The notes below the pieces were generated by a model. It made no database searches. It worked only from the letters and a program-made list of their open reading frames with translations, and was not told the DNA's origin. Below are positions 49,380-61,060 of a DNA stretch of 64,000 nucleotides, piece after piece (the stretch's first letter is position 1; each line of letters begins with the position of its first letter). The DNA is from Liolophura sinensis (taxonomy: Eukaryota; Mollusca; Polyplacophora; Chitonida; Chitonidae): contig NC_088301.1 of NCBI RefSeq assembly GCF_032854445.1, forward strand, positions 59,410,512-59,474,511. The letters run 5' to 3'. The position numbers were made by a program, and so were the translations under genes.

Positions 49380-50767
49380 AGTGATGCCCTCGTCAATATC
49401 ATGCATGACTCCAATAACTTCCCCACAAGTCCCGTTCACTATATAATTGTAATGTCCCATGAATATCATGTATGACCACAGTAACTGCCCTACAAAAGCC
49501 CCTCACCATATAACTGTGTTGCCCAATGAATATCATGTATGACCCCAGTAACTGCCCACCAAGTGCCCCTGACCATATAACTGTGATGCCCCATGAAAAA
49601 CATGTATGACCCCAGTAACTGGCCTACAAGTGCCACTCACCATATAACTGTGATGCCCCATGAAATCATGTATGACCCCAGTAACTACCCTACAAGTGCC
49701 ACTCACCATATAACTGTGATGCTCCATGAATATCATGTATGACCCCAGTAACTGCCCTACAAGTGCCCCTGACCACACAACTGTAATGCCCGATGAATAG
49801 CATGTATGACCCCAGAAACTACCCTACAAGTGCCACTCACCATATAACTGTGTTGCCCAACGAATATCATGTATGACCCCAGTAACTGGCCTACAAGTGC
49901 CCCTGACCATATAACTGTAATGCCCCATGAATAGCATGTATGACCCCAGTAACTGCCCTACAAGTGCCACTCACCATATAACTGTGATGCTCCATGAATA
50001 GCATGTATGACCCCAGTAACTGCCCTAAAAATGCCCCTGACCATACAACTGTAATGCCCGATGAATAGCATGTATGACCCCAGAAACTACCCTACAAGTG
50101 CCCCTGACCATATAACTGTGTTGCCCCATGAATAGCATGTATGACCCCAGAAACTACCCTACAAGTGCCCCTGACCATACAACTGTAATGCCCGATGAAT
50201 AGCATGTATGACCCCAGAAACTACCCTACTAAAGCCCCTCACCATATAACTGTGTTGCCCAACGAATATCATGTATGACCCCAGTAACTGGCCTACAAGT
50301 GCCCCTGACCATATAACTGTAATGCCCCATGAATAGCATGTATGACCCCAGTAACTGCCCTACAAGTGCCACTCACCATATAACTGTGATGCTCCATGAA
50401 TAGCATGTATGACCCCAGTAACTGCCCACCAAGTGCCCCTGACCATATAACTGTGATGCCCGATGAATAGCATGTATGACCCCAGAAACTACCCTACAAG
50501 TGCCACTCACCATATAACTGTGATGCTCCATGAATATCATGTATGACCCCAGTAACTGGCCTACAAGTGCCCCTGACCATATAACTGTGATGCCCGATGA
50601 ATAGCATGTATGACCCCAGTAACTGCCCTACAAGTGCCACTCACCATATAACTGTGATGCTCCATGAATAGCATGTATGACCCCAGTAACTGCCCTAAAA
50701 ATGCCCCTGACCATACAACTGTAATGCCCGATGAATAGCATGTATGACCCCAGAAACTACCCTACAA
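49380..50767. repeat. 67-bp minisatellite (about 21 units), truncated by assembly gap
   Basis: The unit is GACCCCAGTAACTGCCCTAC, AAGTGCCCCTGACCATATAA, CTGTGATGCCCCATGAATAT, CATGTAT (67 bases). Variants are inherited in blocks, with near-identical multi-unit segments recurring 402 bases (6 units) and 670 bases (10 units) apart. That indicates higher-order duplication. The array is still regular when it meets the N run, so its true length is unknown. Confidence 0.96.
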
Positions 50768-50967
50768 NNNNNNNNNNNNNNNNNNNNNNNNNNNNNNNNN
50801 NNNNNNNNNNNNNNNNNNNNNNNNNNNNNNNNNNNNNNNNNNNNNNNNNNNNNNNNNNNNNNNNNNNNNNNNNNNNNNNNNNNNNNNNNNNNNNNNNNNN
50901 NNNNNNNNNNNNNNNNNNNNNNNNNNNNNNNNNNNNNNNNNNNNNNNNNNNNNNNNNNNNNNNNNNN
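50768..50967. other. Assembly gap (200 N)
   Basis: Exactly 200 N. The left side is intact 67-bp repeat and the right side is unrelated complex sequence. The round length suggests a placeholder of unknown real size. Confidence 0.99.
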
Positions 50968-51260
50968 CGAGATGAGATATCTGGGATAGATCCCTCCGTT
51001 TGGCTATCCGAAATAGCCCCGCTGGCATTAACCCCCAGCTTGGATTCAGAGCTATGGTTTCTCGTGCGATAGTCTGGCTTGTGCCAATGTTATCACAGTC
51101 TGATTGCAGTCCGATTAGAGGCCTTACAACATTTGCCCTGTCCATTACCAAGTGCGTTTGCCTTACCCAAATTTCTTCCAGGAGCTCAGACACTATAAGC
51201 TGAAAAATTAACCATGAAGCGTCAAAATCTTTCAACATCATGACATCTTAAATCCATATT
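50968..51260. other. Complex block right of the gap, candidate conserved element
   Basis: GC-balanced sequence (GATCCCTCCGTTTGGCTATC, CGAAATAGCCCCGCTGGCAT, TCTCGTGCGATAGTCTGGC). A minus frame of about 90 codons reads out from about 51241 to the gap, and a plus frame is open from 51000 to 51203. Neither resembles a protein I know, and no splice pair stands out. Either a conserved non-coding element or an unrecognised exon cut by the gap. Confidence 0.28.
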
Positions 51261-51670
51261 TATTCTTTTCATGCAACATCCTGTGGTAAACATTTATAAA
51301 ATCCTTCCTGAAGATCTTTCTCAATACAAAAGAACAGTCAGATATTCAGTTTTATATGATGCTACCATTGCTTAGAAGCAGTTCGGTACAGCTGAAATAT
51401 TAGAGAATCTCATTATTGTGCTAAACACCACTTCACAGATCATATGTGGTTAGTGTGTTTATGATCTGAGTGTTTTGAAAGCAAACACCAGCTGTACAGG
51501 GCATGATAGATCTAGATAAATAAGCAATGGATATTACCACCACATTACAATTATTTGGTAAATAAACCTTGGCCACTGAAATTCTGATAGACAAAATAGC
51601 TAGACAGCTATATGTATATACAGCAAGTATTGCTTCAATTGGCTTCAGATGTCCCCTAAATTTTGTTCTC

Positions 51671-51705
<35 letters not shown>

Positions 51706-52480
51706 GGGGGGGGGGGGGGTATGTTTGTGTTATGTTAAGATACACATCAAAATCTCAACAGATGTAGAAACATAGTTAAGTGACCACATTTCTGCTTTCT
51801 TTGTTTACCTTTATTTTGTGTTTTTTTTTTTTCATGTTTTTTTTTGGGGGGGGCGGGAGGTCCTTTGCAGGACAGATAAAGCTAAGGATTAATGACTCAG
51901 CTAAGGCAGTTTAAAAGAAGCCAACTGGATTTTTTGTAAGAACTAGTAATCTGTTTGAGTGTATTGTGGGTAACAATTAGTGACTGGTCCACCATGTGCC
52001 ATCAACAAGCTAAGGATCAAAGACATCAGCAAGATAGCTTCCTGCACGCTCCTGATATAAAACCTGCTCTTTACAGTTTGGCTGTAATTGCTGTTTTCAG
52101 GACAGCTGACGTGTAGGGCCATCTTCTCTAGAGCAACACACAATGAGTGTGCTTGAACCGAACAGCAATCATACACACATGGGTCATCTGTTTCTTCAAG
52201 GTCAGGTCTAAATGGAGTCAAATCCTGGGAATGCAGGTTATAAATAATAAATAAAGTTTGAAAGTCATGCATCAATAATAACTTTAAAGCACACACATTT
52301 CACGGTGCCTGTTTCTTTCACCTGAATTATACAGCTTAGAAATGAATGAAGGTACTAAAAACTATGAACACATATAATCCAATCATGGAGATGCAGAAGC
52401 AAACTGATGGAAAGCTTAAAGCACCATAAATAAATATGAAATATACACATATCAAGCATGGTCAGAAATGGGATAAATTT
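51261..52480. other. Non-coding DNA with GT/G and T/G tracts
   Basis: Contains (GT)n at 51676-51704 followed by a G homopolymer (51706-51719), and a T-run/G-run (51819-51860) with GGGGGGGGCGGGAGG-type sequence. No gene supported. Confidence 0.5.
51676..51719. repeat. (GT)n microsatellite joined to poly-G
   Basis: About 14 GT dinucleotides run directly into a run of 14 G. Confidence 0.95.
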
Positions 52481-52489
52481 TATCTCCTA

Positions 52490-52900
52490 TCAGAATATCT
52501 GCCTGGTGTGGAGAGGTGATGGTGTTTTCATGTAAACCATCTGCTAACTCGCAACATCCGCTCCTGCCTGGTGTTTGGTTGTTGCTGACTCAATCTTGCA
52601 TCTGTGCGTAGGACATCCTAACGTTACCATGGGAAGACGTGAGGAAAACACGGTTGTGCATATGAATCTGGTGTCTGGTTAATACAAGGAATCTACTGTG
52701 AAGTGGGATTTATCTCCTAGCCTGTCGCATATCGCTTCCGCCTGCATGAGTAAGTATTCTACCTGTAAAACCTGCGATGGTATAGGCTTCACTGCTTGGC
52801 TGTCTTGGTTAATTACAGTGCCGAGTTTGAAGTCCTTGGCAGAGACTATCTTGAACCTCTTTGATCTGGATGGGCCACTCAAAACCAGAAATATTCATTT
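52490..52900. other. Complex block, candidate conserved non-coding element
   Basis: Less AT-rich than flanks (CTAACTCGCAACATCCGCTC, CTAACGTTACCATGGGAAGA, CTGTCGCATATCGCTTCCGC). A minus frame (52679-52882) gives a protein-like 67-codon read that I cannot match to a family, and the plus strand is also open. Function unknown. Confidence 0.28.
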
Positions 52901-53512
52901 ATATTCATGCAAAACACATGAATGAAAATCAAACAAGTGTATTCTGCTTGCAATTAAAGTATTTGTTAGCCATTTCCTTCAAATTACATGTGATTCTTAT
53001 TCTACATGTGTGGATGTAATAGGGAGACAATGTAGTCTTGTGGCAAAAGCATTCCCCTACCCAACGACTGAGCGGGCCACTCTGAATACAAACGTAGACA
53101 GATCTGTAATATTAACCTGTTAATAACAAATTCTCCTATTAACTAAAGAATAGAGGTCAAAGCCAATAATCCCATCATGATACTTTAGCATTCCATGCAA
53201 GTAAATATAAAGGTTTACGTAGCATTAGCTGATGGCATTTCCCCTCACCAGTCTAAAGCCAAAGGCAATAAGATTTTGGAATGAAGGGTAGACCATGACC
53301 CAGGACAGCCCTCAATCTACAGCTAACGTCAACAATGCAGCCATCCCATGAAACCAAGACATCACATATTCTGCTTGATTTCAATCTGACCGAAGGTCAA
53401 CTATGGAGGGTGGGTGAAGACGTGAAAGAAACATTCCGTTAATAACCATCCTTACCCAATATGCCTATATATCATTTACCTAATAGCTAACAGTTATTGC
53501 ATTCTATTCCCT

Positions 53513-53574
53513 CACCATGATATGGCTGAAACATTTACCGATGTGGCATTACGCCATAGTCATTCATTCATTCA
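53513..53574 (+). mobile_element. Second SINE family, 3' fragment
   Basis: CACCATGATATGGCTGAAAC, ATTTACCGATGTGGCATTAC, GCCATAGTCATTCATTCATT. This matches, from memory, the 3' end of a SINE common in gastropods and other molluscs, which ends in (CATT)n. The 7-base ATTCCCT is found at 53506-53512 and 53575-53581, a possible target-site duplication. The tRNA-like head is missing. Confidence 0.7.
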
Positions 53575-53581
53575 ATTCCCT

Positions 53582-56500
53582 GATCGGTCATTAGGAAAAA
53601 ACAGGCTTGTTTCAGTGATTTACCAGAAATTGCAAAGATGTAATACTATTACTTTTCCCCATTTGGCAACATGAAGAAACTGGCAGTTCTCTATTCATAT
53701 CAGTGTTGACTGATGTTCCCTCGCCTTCTTGACATTTAAGGCTTCATCCACAGATAAGGCAAAATGAAGAGAACTGTCAACAAAATAATCAGGCCAATAA
53801 ATGCCACATGGGCAAAAAGGAAATATAATACAAGCTTAGGAATAAAATCAGAACAGAGTGAAACTAGTCCCCAGAAAGGAAAAAGGCCAGCTCAAAGCAG
53901 TGCACCATGAAATGTGATACAAACGTTCATTTAATTTCTTCTAAAAAATTCCCAGTGTCCTCTTTTATTTGGCTTGAAATTTCAATAATGCTTAGTTACA
54001 AAGAGGTATTATATTCATGCATGAAAGAAAATGACATTTTGATGGAAAAATATACTGAAATGCCCTTACGAAGTCTGCTTGAGTTTTCTGCTCCCTTTTA
54101 TGATAAATTCCTAATGAATCATTCAGCACACCACTGTCATTTCTACACATCTGGCCTTCCCTTTTAAATGAGTTTCTCTACAACAGCTTAACGGGCATGA
54201 GAAAATGGTTGCACTCCAACTAGCTCGAGTCACAAAACAGCAACAAACTGGCTTTAAATAAGCATATTTTCCACCCAACTGGATAATCATGTTCAGATCT
54301 AATTGCAATCTGTGACCCTAATTAATGTCCCCAGTTCGAAAAATCCTAGTACTAAAAGCATGTTAGTGACACTGAATAGCCAGAACCACGGCCTAGGAAT
54401 CCACCCGCAAGAGTTTGAAGAAACAGTTATCTGTAAGCCTACCAGTACAGGCTGTGGACTTACAATCATCTACAGCAACCCATAATGTCTTGGAATTACC
54501 CAGTCTTCCTAGTCCCTGACAGGCAAATGTCCTCCTGCCAACCCAGAAGCTTCCACTAAACCCTAAGATCAGAGGCAGAGACACTACAGAATGGACCCCA
54601 ACTCCACAAAAGTATTCATGTCTTTAACACCACTGGTTTACTGAGCACGAGTACAGCACAACCAGATGCCATAAGCTGCTCTGTCCAAATGGCGAACGCT
54701 GCACACACTGACCAGATACTGGTGCCGTTAAAGAAATTTACCATATCTATGCCTGCCCTACTATTAGAGGGATAAGCCTTAAACAATAAACAGAATATTT
54801 AGGTATCCCCCTAATAAAAAAAGTCATTTCTGTTGTTCATACAACATCAAACTCAGTGCATAAAATGATCAGTAACTGGTTTATACATCCCCTTTTTTCT
54901 GGGGGAGGTGGGAGGGTGGTGATATAAATTCTGCATTGCCATCACTGTTTGCCAGCAGTGTTTTATATTCATGGAACGTGATACTGCAATGTTTATTTTT
55001 CCTCCTGGTTTTTCATCTCATCCAATTTTACTGTCTGAAACATGTCCATGCTATATACTTTATTGAAGTGTGATACCATTATGTCACTTAAACACTCACC
55101 TCAATTGCTGCAGAAGACATTACAATGGCCATGGACCGCCTCAGAGTAGAACCCTTGGTAAACAACAGCCAAGTGCTCCACTATACTTAGCAAAGTAAAC
55201 ACTGACAGACAGAATTTTATGAGGCCATTTTTTGGGCAACAGAACACCATCTTCCAAAAATAGGCGAACCAAACAAATACATTGACTTCAGCTTGAAAAC
55301 CGGATGCAGTGAAATTGCATTCCTAGCTGTATTTGAACCTTCACACAAAAAAATGTCCAAGAATTCTCAAAGTGATGGTGTCTACTTTTTTTAAAGTTTT
55401 TTTTTTACTCAAATTACTTGACAACTTTTGTTGTCAACCAGACTACTGACCTTAACAAAGATTCTGTGAAATTAGCCAAGTCCTCGACAAAATCCGGCGC
55501 ATATGTTGGCCTGACATCTTGAACGACCTGATGTATTAACAAACCATGAACACACTGGACCAAATAAGATGTTTGCTGGGACTAGGTCAGTCTCAGGTCA
55601 TATTACCTCTGTTATTAATAAAACCTGGTTGATTACTGCCGGAATTTTGGCAGCCTAGGCCAATGAACATCTAGTGCAATCACAGCAAATTAGAGACTTT
55701 ATCTAATCAGTGTGGCCAAAGGACTGTGGGCATGCCTTGTGAACTATTATTGTAGACGGCTAGTTCAAATTTGTATCCTGAATGATTGTGGATTATCTGA
55801 GCTGCTCCTAAGGATGTGAAAAGTCCCCACAAATACACACCAATGCTTACTCAGTGTAAGTCTCCCTTAATTTCAGACGAAACTGAATTTGCTTGAAGGT
55901 TGGGTTCAGCCTAATATGATCTTGATAGGTTTTGTGAACAGGTCAAGGTCAAGACAGGGTCAATAAGTCTTCAAAGGTAAATTAAACAATATGAGTCCAC
56001 CTTGGCCAGTAACAATATACAGATTAACACAAATTCCAATGCAACATCATAATGAAGCAAAACCCAAAATTAATGATTGAGTCAAATCACATTCCCAGAG
56101 CAACATTCACATTGATTACCTACTGCACAAACAATCTAATGCTTAATCTGAATACAGGAAGAAACACTTTAACCTAATGACGTATCATACTGTCAGATGA
56201 GGTAGTTGTGCAAGGATGTATAAAGAATTACACCAAGTTTGACTTTGATGAAGGATATATGAGTCAGGACAATTATCATCCATCTAGTTTTTGCTGAATT
56301 CATCAGAAAGAAACTTTATATGTATGGAAATTAATACAGAAATACAACATAAGTTCGAAGAAATGCAGCCTTAATCATTTCTGTCTTCCACCTTCACCCT
56401 TCCAAAATACATCATAATAATTTAATGTGTTTTTCCCCTACTGAGTAGTGTTCCTTGTTTCAAACATAGGAGATATGGATACATACATATCACTTTTTCT

Positions 56501-58200
56501 CTTGTTTTTACCTTTGGAAGATTTATTATTGAATCTGACTTAATGCCCTGTGACAAATTAATGAGAAGGGGGTGGGATTTCAATGAAGAACCATAAATAA
56601 GGTTTAAAGAATAACAAAACTGCGCTATCAGACTAGAAAAAATGCTAATCAGACTCTGTTACACTACTGATACAGATTCAACAATATACTGGGTTACATG
56701 ATAAAATCTGAACTTAAGATGGGCAAACAAGACGGCTGAGTCCATAGAATAAGTGGTTTCCTCTTAGTAAGGCTGTGAGGTTCTGTAGTTTATATAAGGT
56801 GCTTCATCAATATACAGTTTGCATACAATAACACCACAGTACAGCGATCAATCACAGTTCACCCTGACAGCCACAATCTGCATAAATGGCTAAATGAAAG
56901 CCTATTGTACTGCAGGATGGTTCCTTATCACTTTCTGTAATCATGGATCTGAATGGTAAACGCACAAACATAATTACATGCTTGTTATATGGAAGAGAAA
57001 AAAAAACAAAAAAAACTGGCATATGATGTACTGAAAATTCCAGGTGCTATTAAATCATACATTTTCTTTTCCACACTTCTTGCCCACCAATACCTACACC
57101 AAGCAAAAATCACGTGTAGTACTGAGAAATGATGGATGTAATGTTATGCTCAAATTACAGTGGTCAGGAAACCAAATTTACTATGGCCTATTTTACCACA
57201 GAGACGGACAATTAAGAGTAGAAAATGTGCATTTTTGTATGCTCATTTAATTTGTCTGGCATGACCATATAGTGAAATTTGACATTTATGATACCAAATC
57301 ACGCTAATAAATGAATATACATCACAATACGAAAAGAGAGAGCTGATACAGGTGTACAATCTATATATGACCAATTCCATCTGCTGTTGATTGTCACATT
57401 ATATATGTGTACAGCCTTTTCCACACAAAAACTGTGCCAAGAACAAAGTCTTCATGATGAACAGGGTAAGCCTCCCCAAAAGTGACCACAAACATGAGCT
57501 GGTTTCACTTCAAGCTACTCAGAGTAATCAAATCCCACGTCACAAATGTCATTTTCTTCTATCCTTGTTTTCTTTGACAATAACCAGGAAAACTTAATGT
57601 TATAGGGAAAAAATGGATCAGCTGGCCTTCAACAAAGGCCCATTCTGCTTCAAGCATCCACCCCAGCAGGAAACATACTTGTGACAAATGTTAGATAACA
57701 CCACCCTGAATTGTCGAACGGCTCTAAAAGGGAACTATGTGAGTGGACTTAATAGCTTTGGAGTTCACAAGTGTATCTCTCTCTTGTAATAAGCTTTCTC
57801 AGTGTCATTTTCCACCACAATTGAGCCCTATAGAACTTGAGTGTTCTTAAAGGGCTCTTCTTAGCCTCACTGACAACCAATTACACTTTTTTCTTCCCAC
57901 CATCAGCTATGTGCTTTACTGAAAGCATCACTTTTAAAAGCACTACACGGCTGAGAAACCACAACATCATTTTTGTTTTCGGCCTCAAGTCAGGGCCTCC
58001 TGATCAGGGAGATTGCAGCACAGCAACACTGTAGTATCATCACACATGTGAATACTCGATTGTTATGGTTTAACGAAGAAAAACTTTTAGACAATCACCT
58101 GAAGGGAAATTTGGATCTCCACTTCATTTTTAACATTTGCGCGCTGAAAAAAAAACAGAACTTTGTAACACATGCAACTTTATTACCACGTAACTAACCT
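53582..58200. other. Long non-coding DNA, intermittently complex
   Basis: No exon recognised. Complex stretches alternate with AT-rich ones (for example 54380-54720 and 55430-55760). A T-run lies near 55388-55410 and an A-run near 56997-57017. All open frames are short. Confidence 0.33.
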
Positions 58201-58279
58201 ACCATATCTCTAGCTTTAACCAGCTTTCCTTGTCCTAGAAGCATTTGGCAGCAAACATTCAGAGAAATGGCTTGGATAA

Positions 58280-58560
58280 TCCTATGTCTTTACTAAGATG
58301 AAACATCCTCGTAATTCACTGACTATTACAGGTATATATACTCTTCCAAGGGCATCACAATGTCCCACTTTTAATATTCTGCAGAGTCGGGCAAAAGTCT
58401 TGACGACTTCAATGCTGGCCTTCGGGTGATCGATAGTGACCATCCTGGTACTGATATGACTGAGATTTACCTGTGAGATTTCACAGCCGCATACAATATC
58501 ACTCCAAACCACTGCACCCAGGGAAGTCCTCTGGGAACTGATGGTAATCTAACATCTCTT
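58280..58560. other. Complex block with minus-strand open frame
   Basis: The minus frame 58282-58512 is open for 76 codons and includes the protein-like stretch DHPKASIEVVKTFARLCRI followed by LKVGHCDALGRVYIPVI. I considered exportin-1 and MON2 and found no acceptable alignment. Both ends lack a clear acceptor/donor pair. Candidate exon or conserved non-coding element. Confidence 0.22.
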
Positions 58561-59480
58561 TGAAAATTTCAGGGGATAAAAAAAATTGAATTAGGATTGC
58601 AATATTATGAGGCCCCAGGAATCAATCATTGTCGCTATGGTTACTAATTTGAAAAAATCCAACAACCCTCACTCATTAAGGGAAGCAATTATTTTTTTTG
58701 CCCTTTATCCTCTAGTTTGAACTTATCACTGTAAAAAGATTGTTTATTGGCAAATTCTTGAAGTGCAATGTCATAGACCTGAATGCATGCCAATTGGAAA
58801 ATCTTTCTAGGTTACTTTCTGAGCTACAAGCCTGTAAGTGCCTTCAATGACAGGTCCCGGAGAGAAAAAGCTCATGCCCATCCACAAAAAGCAAATAAGC
58901 ATATTGTGAATTTATAAAAAGAAGTCTGAAAGTACAACAAGTATTGCTGCTTTATGAATTAAAGAGAAAAAAGCAATGTCACTCATACAGGGAATTGGAT
59001 TGAATGCTTGGGGCATATCTCAATGTGACCTGGAGTAACTGTTTGGGTGGGTCGTTTGAAATGACCTGGGCTGTTCTAATAGAGCAATAAGCCTGACCAT
59101 CAGACATCAGGCTTAGGTCACAGGTGCTAAAGTCATTCACTTCATCCACACCAAACAATACTCTAAACGAGCCATTGACTTCAATATGCTATAGTTATTA
59201 CAACAGATTGATCTGAATGCTTGGCTATCCCTCCGTACAATTTGAGCCCATGGAAACCACTTGAGGTAATTACAATTACACCGACCGCTAGAGAATTGCT
59301 CCCCCATTAGTCACATCAATAGTGAAATCGTACCGCAGCATGCTATCACACAATGGAGAACCGCTGCTTCTGAAGGTTCACCAATGTCCAATCCCAGCAT
59401 AGTCTCAAATTTGATTCAACCTGAGGTTGCCATTAATGGCTAACAGTGAAAGCTTAGCACCTGAAGAAATCATGTCGTAA
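58561..59480. other. Non-coding DNA
   Basis: No supported gene. Contains homeodomain-type words such as GAGGTAATTACAATTACACC near 59262. Confidence 0.3.
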
Positions 59481-60350
59481 AAACACTGGGGTGAGTAAAA
59501 CTTTTTAGGACAATGTATTACTCCATGAGACAAATCTGGCCAGTCAGGAAACACATACATGTGGCTGCTTCCAGAAGAATACACACGGCACTAGTCAAAT
59601 GTAGAGGCTTCCAGCCTGCACTTCCCAGAGTTAGGAGTAATGAAATAAGAAACACGGCTGGAGTTCAAGACAACCCTCTCGGATTTGTAACAAAGAGGCC
59701 ATCGTTTAGGTTGGATGCTGACCAAACGGCATCTAATCCCCAGGTGAGAGAGCCTTTATGGCAATATGGTTTTCTGCCATATAACTCTATATCATCCAAA
59801 GAGACTTCGATTATCGGGTCAATGACAGAGGCTAAGCTAGATTGTATCCAGAACAGCTTTCAGACAAGAAACTGAGGTATCCTAATAAACAGTACAAGGA
59901 CAGGGTGAGCCCGGAAGTAGGAGAGGCACCTCTGGAAGTGTTCTGGTCAATAACTGTCCCACTGTCCAGATAATAATCTATCGAATTTCGGCGCGTCAAT
60001 TGGGTTCCCCTGGTCAGCCATACAGTTGCACTGGAGGCGGGATTTGATTAGGGAAGCAATTCGATGGAGCAATTTAAAATCTACATTCCTGAAGCCATAA
60101 GCCAGATGTTGGAGAATATTGGTGAAATTAGAACAAGGTATCCTTTTCCCATTGAGTCCCATCCTGCACCTATTGATTACTGATAAGAACCTTGATATGG
60201 TGACAAAATGAGGGCCTTCACTGGTGAGCACCAATCTGCAGCTCCTTGGGCTCTGCCGCACTGATGTACATGGCGGTTAAGTATCGCCAGCTTGCATTAA
60301 CGTACCATTAAGAACAGGGGCAGAATTATATGGCACCTTCTTGGACCCAT
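59480..60350. other. Extended complex block, strongest conserved-element candidate
   Basis: Nearly 0.9 kb of complex sequence without simple repeats and with several CpGs: CGAATTTCGGCGCGTCAATT, GATTATCGGGTCAATGAC, TACATGGCGGTTAAGTATCG. A plus frame (59513-59875, 120 codons) and a minus frame (59947-60261, 104 codons) are open in adjacent halves but resemble no protein I know. A TTTATTATGGGCCGTTAAAT segment follows at about 60350. A conserved regulatory block is my preferred reading; unrecognised exons cannot be excluded. Confidence 0.33.
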
Positions 60351-61060
60351 TTATTATGGGCCGTTAAATGGTCACCTGCTGACCACAGTTCAATATAAAT
60401 CATTTCTATTCCAAACAGAGAAAATCTTCGTTACCAAAGTCTTGCACCGTTTTCCCATTCCATATGTGTGTTGTGTTTAGGAGAGCACGAAGGGCTAGCT
60501 ACCCATAAATTCTTAACGCCTAACTTAATAAGCTTGGCAAGGCTGTTCCAGTCTCTATTATAAAAGTGACATGAAATATGAACACCTGGCTATGATCATC
60601 GTGTGTGAAAATGTGGTCATAAATAACCAGTCCAAAATATCGACAAACACTGATAAAATCTTTGGCATCGATTTAAGGGACAGACACCTCAACATTTAAG
60701 AAATAAATGAAACATACAGGTTTAAGAAACATACACGTATGCTTGCAAACACATTTCAGTTTTCTCATAATTTTGCAGTAAATTATATACATGAGACTTG
60801 AGAGAGCAAATTAATGTTTTACCATTATACACATTGTCCATACAGGCAAAAAAACACATTCTCATTAACACAAAATTTTGCTATGCGTAGGTTCAAAGGA
60901 TACATGGAGTTTTGGTTTACATTTAACAGGCTTCTACATTACGAATGTTCTTTAACCTTAATGACATGTCTTAAACTATTTCTACATATCTTCAGGCTAT
61001 CTTTACTTGAGACATGCCTATCATGGACATCACATATTGAAAATGACTACAATTAAACAA
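60351..61060. other. Non-coding DNA
   Basis: Starts complex and becomes AT-rich after about 60640. No exon or repeat array supported. Confidence 0.3.

Noticed and set aside
50762-51241. 159-codon minus ORF
   Set aside because: Nearly half of it is N from the assembly gap; only about 90 codons are real sequence.
52679-52882. Possible minus-strand exon
   Set aside because: Open on both strands, no recognised domain and no clear acceptor; kept only as part of a complex block.
56195-56220. let-7-like microRNA (TGAGGTAGTTGTGCAAGG)
   Set aside because: Only the first nine bases match let-7, the rest diverges, and no hairpin partner was seen.
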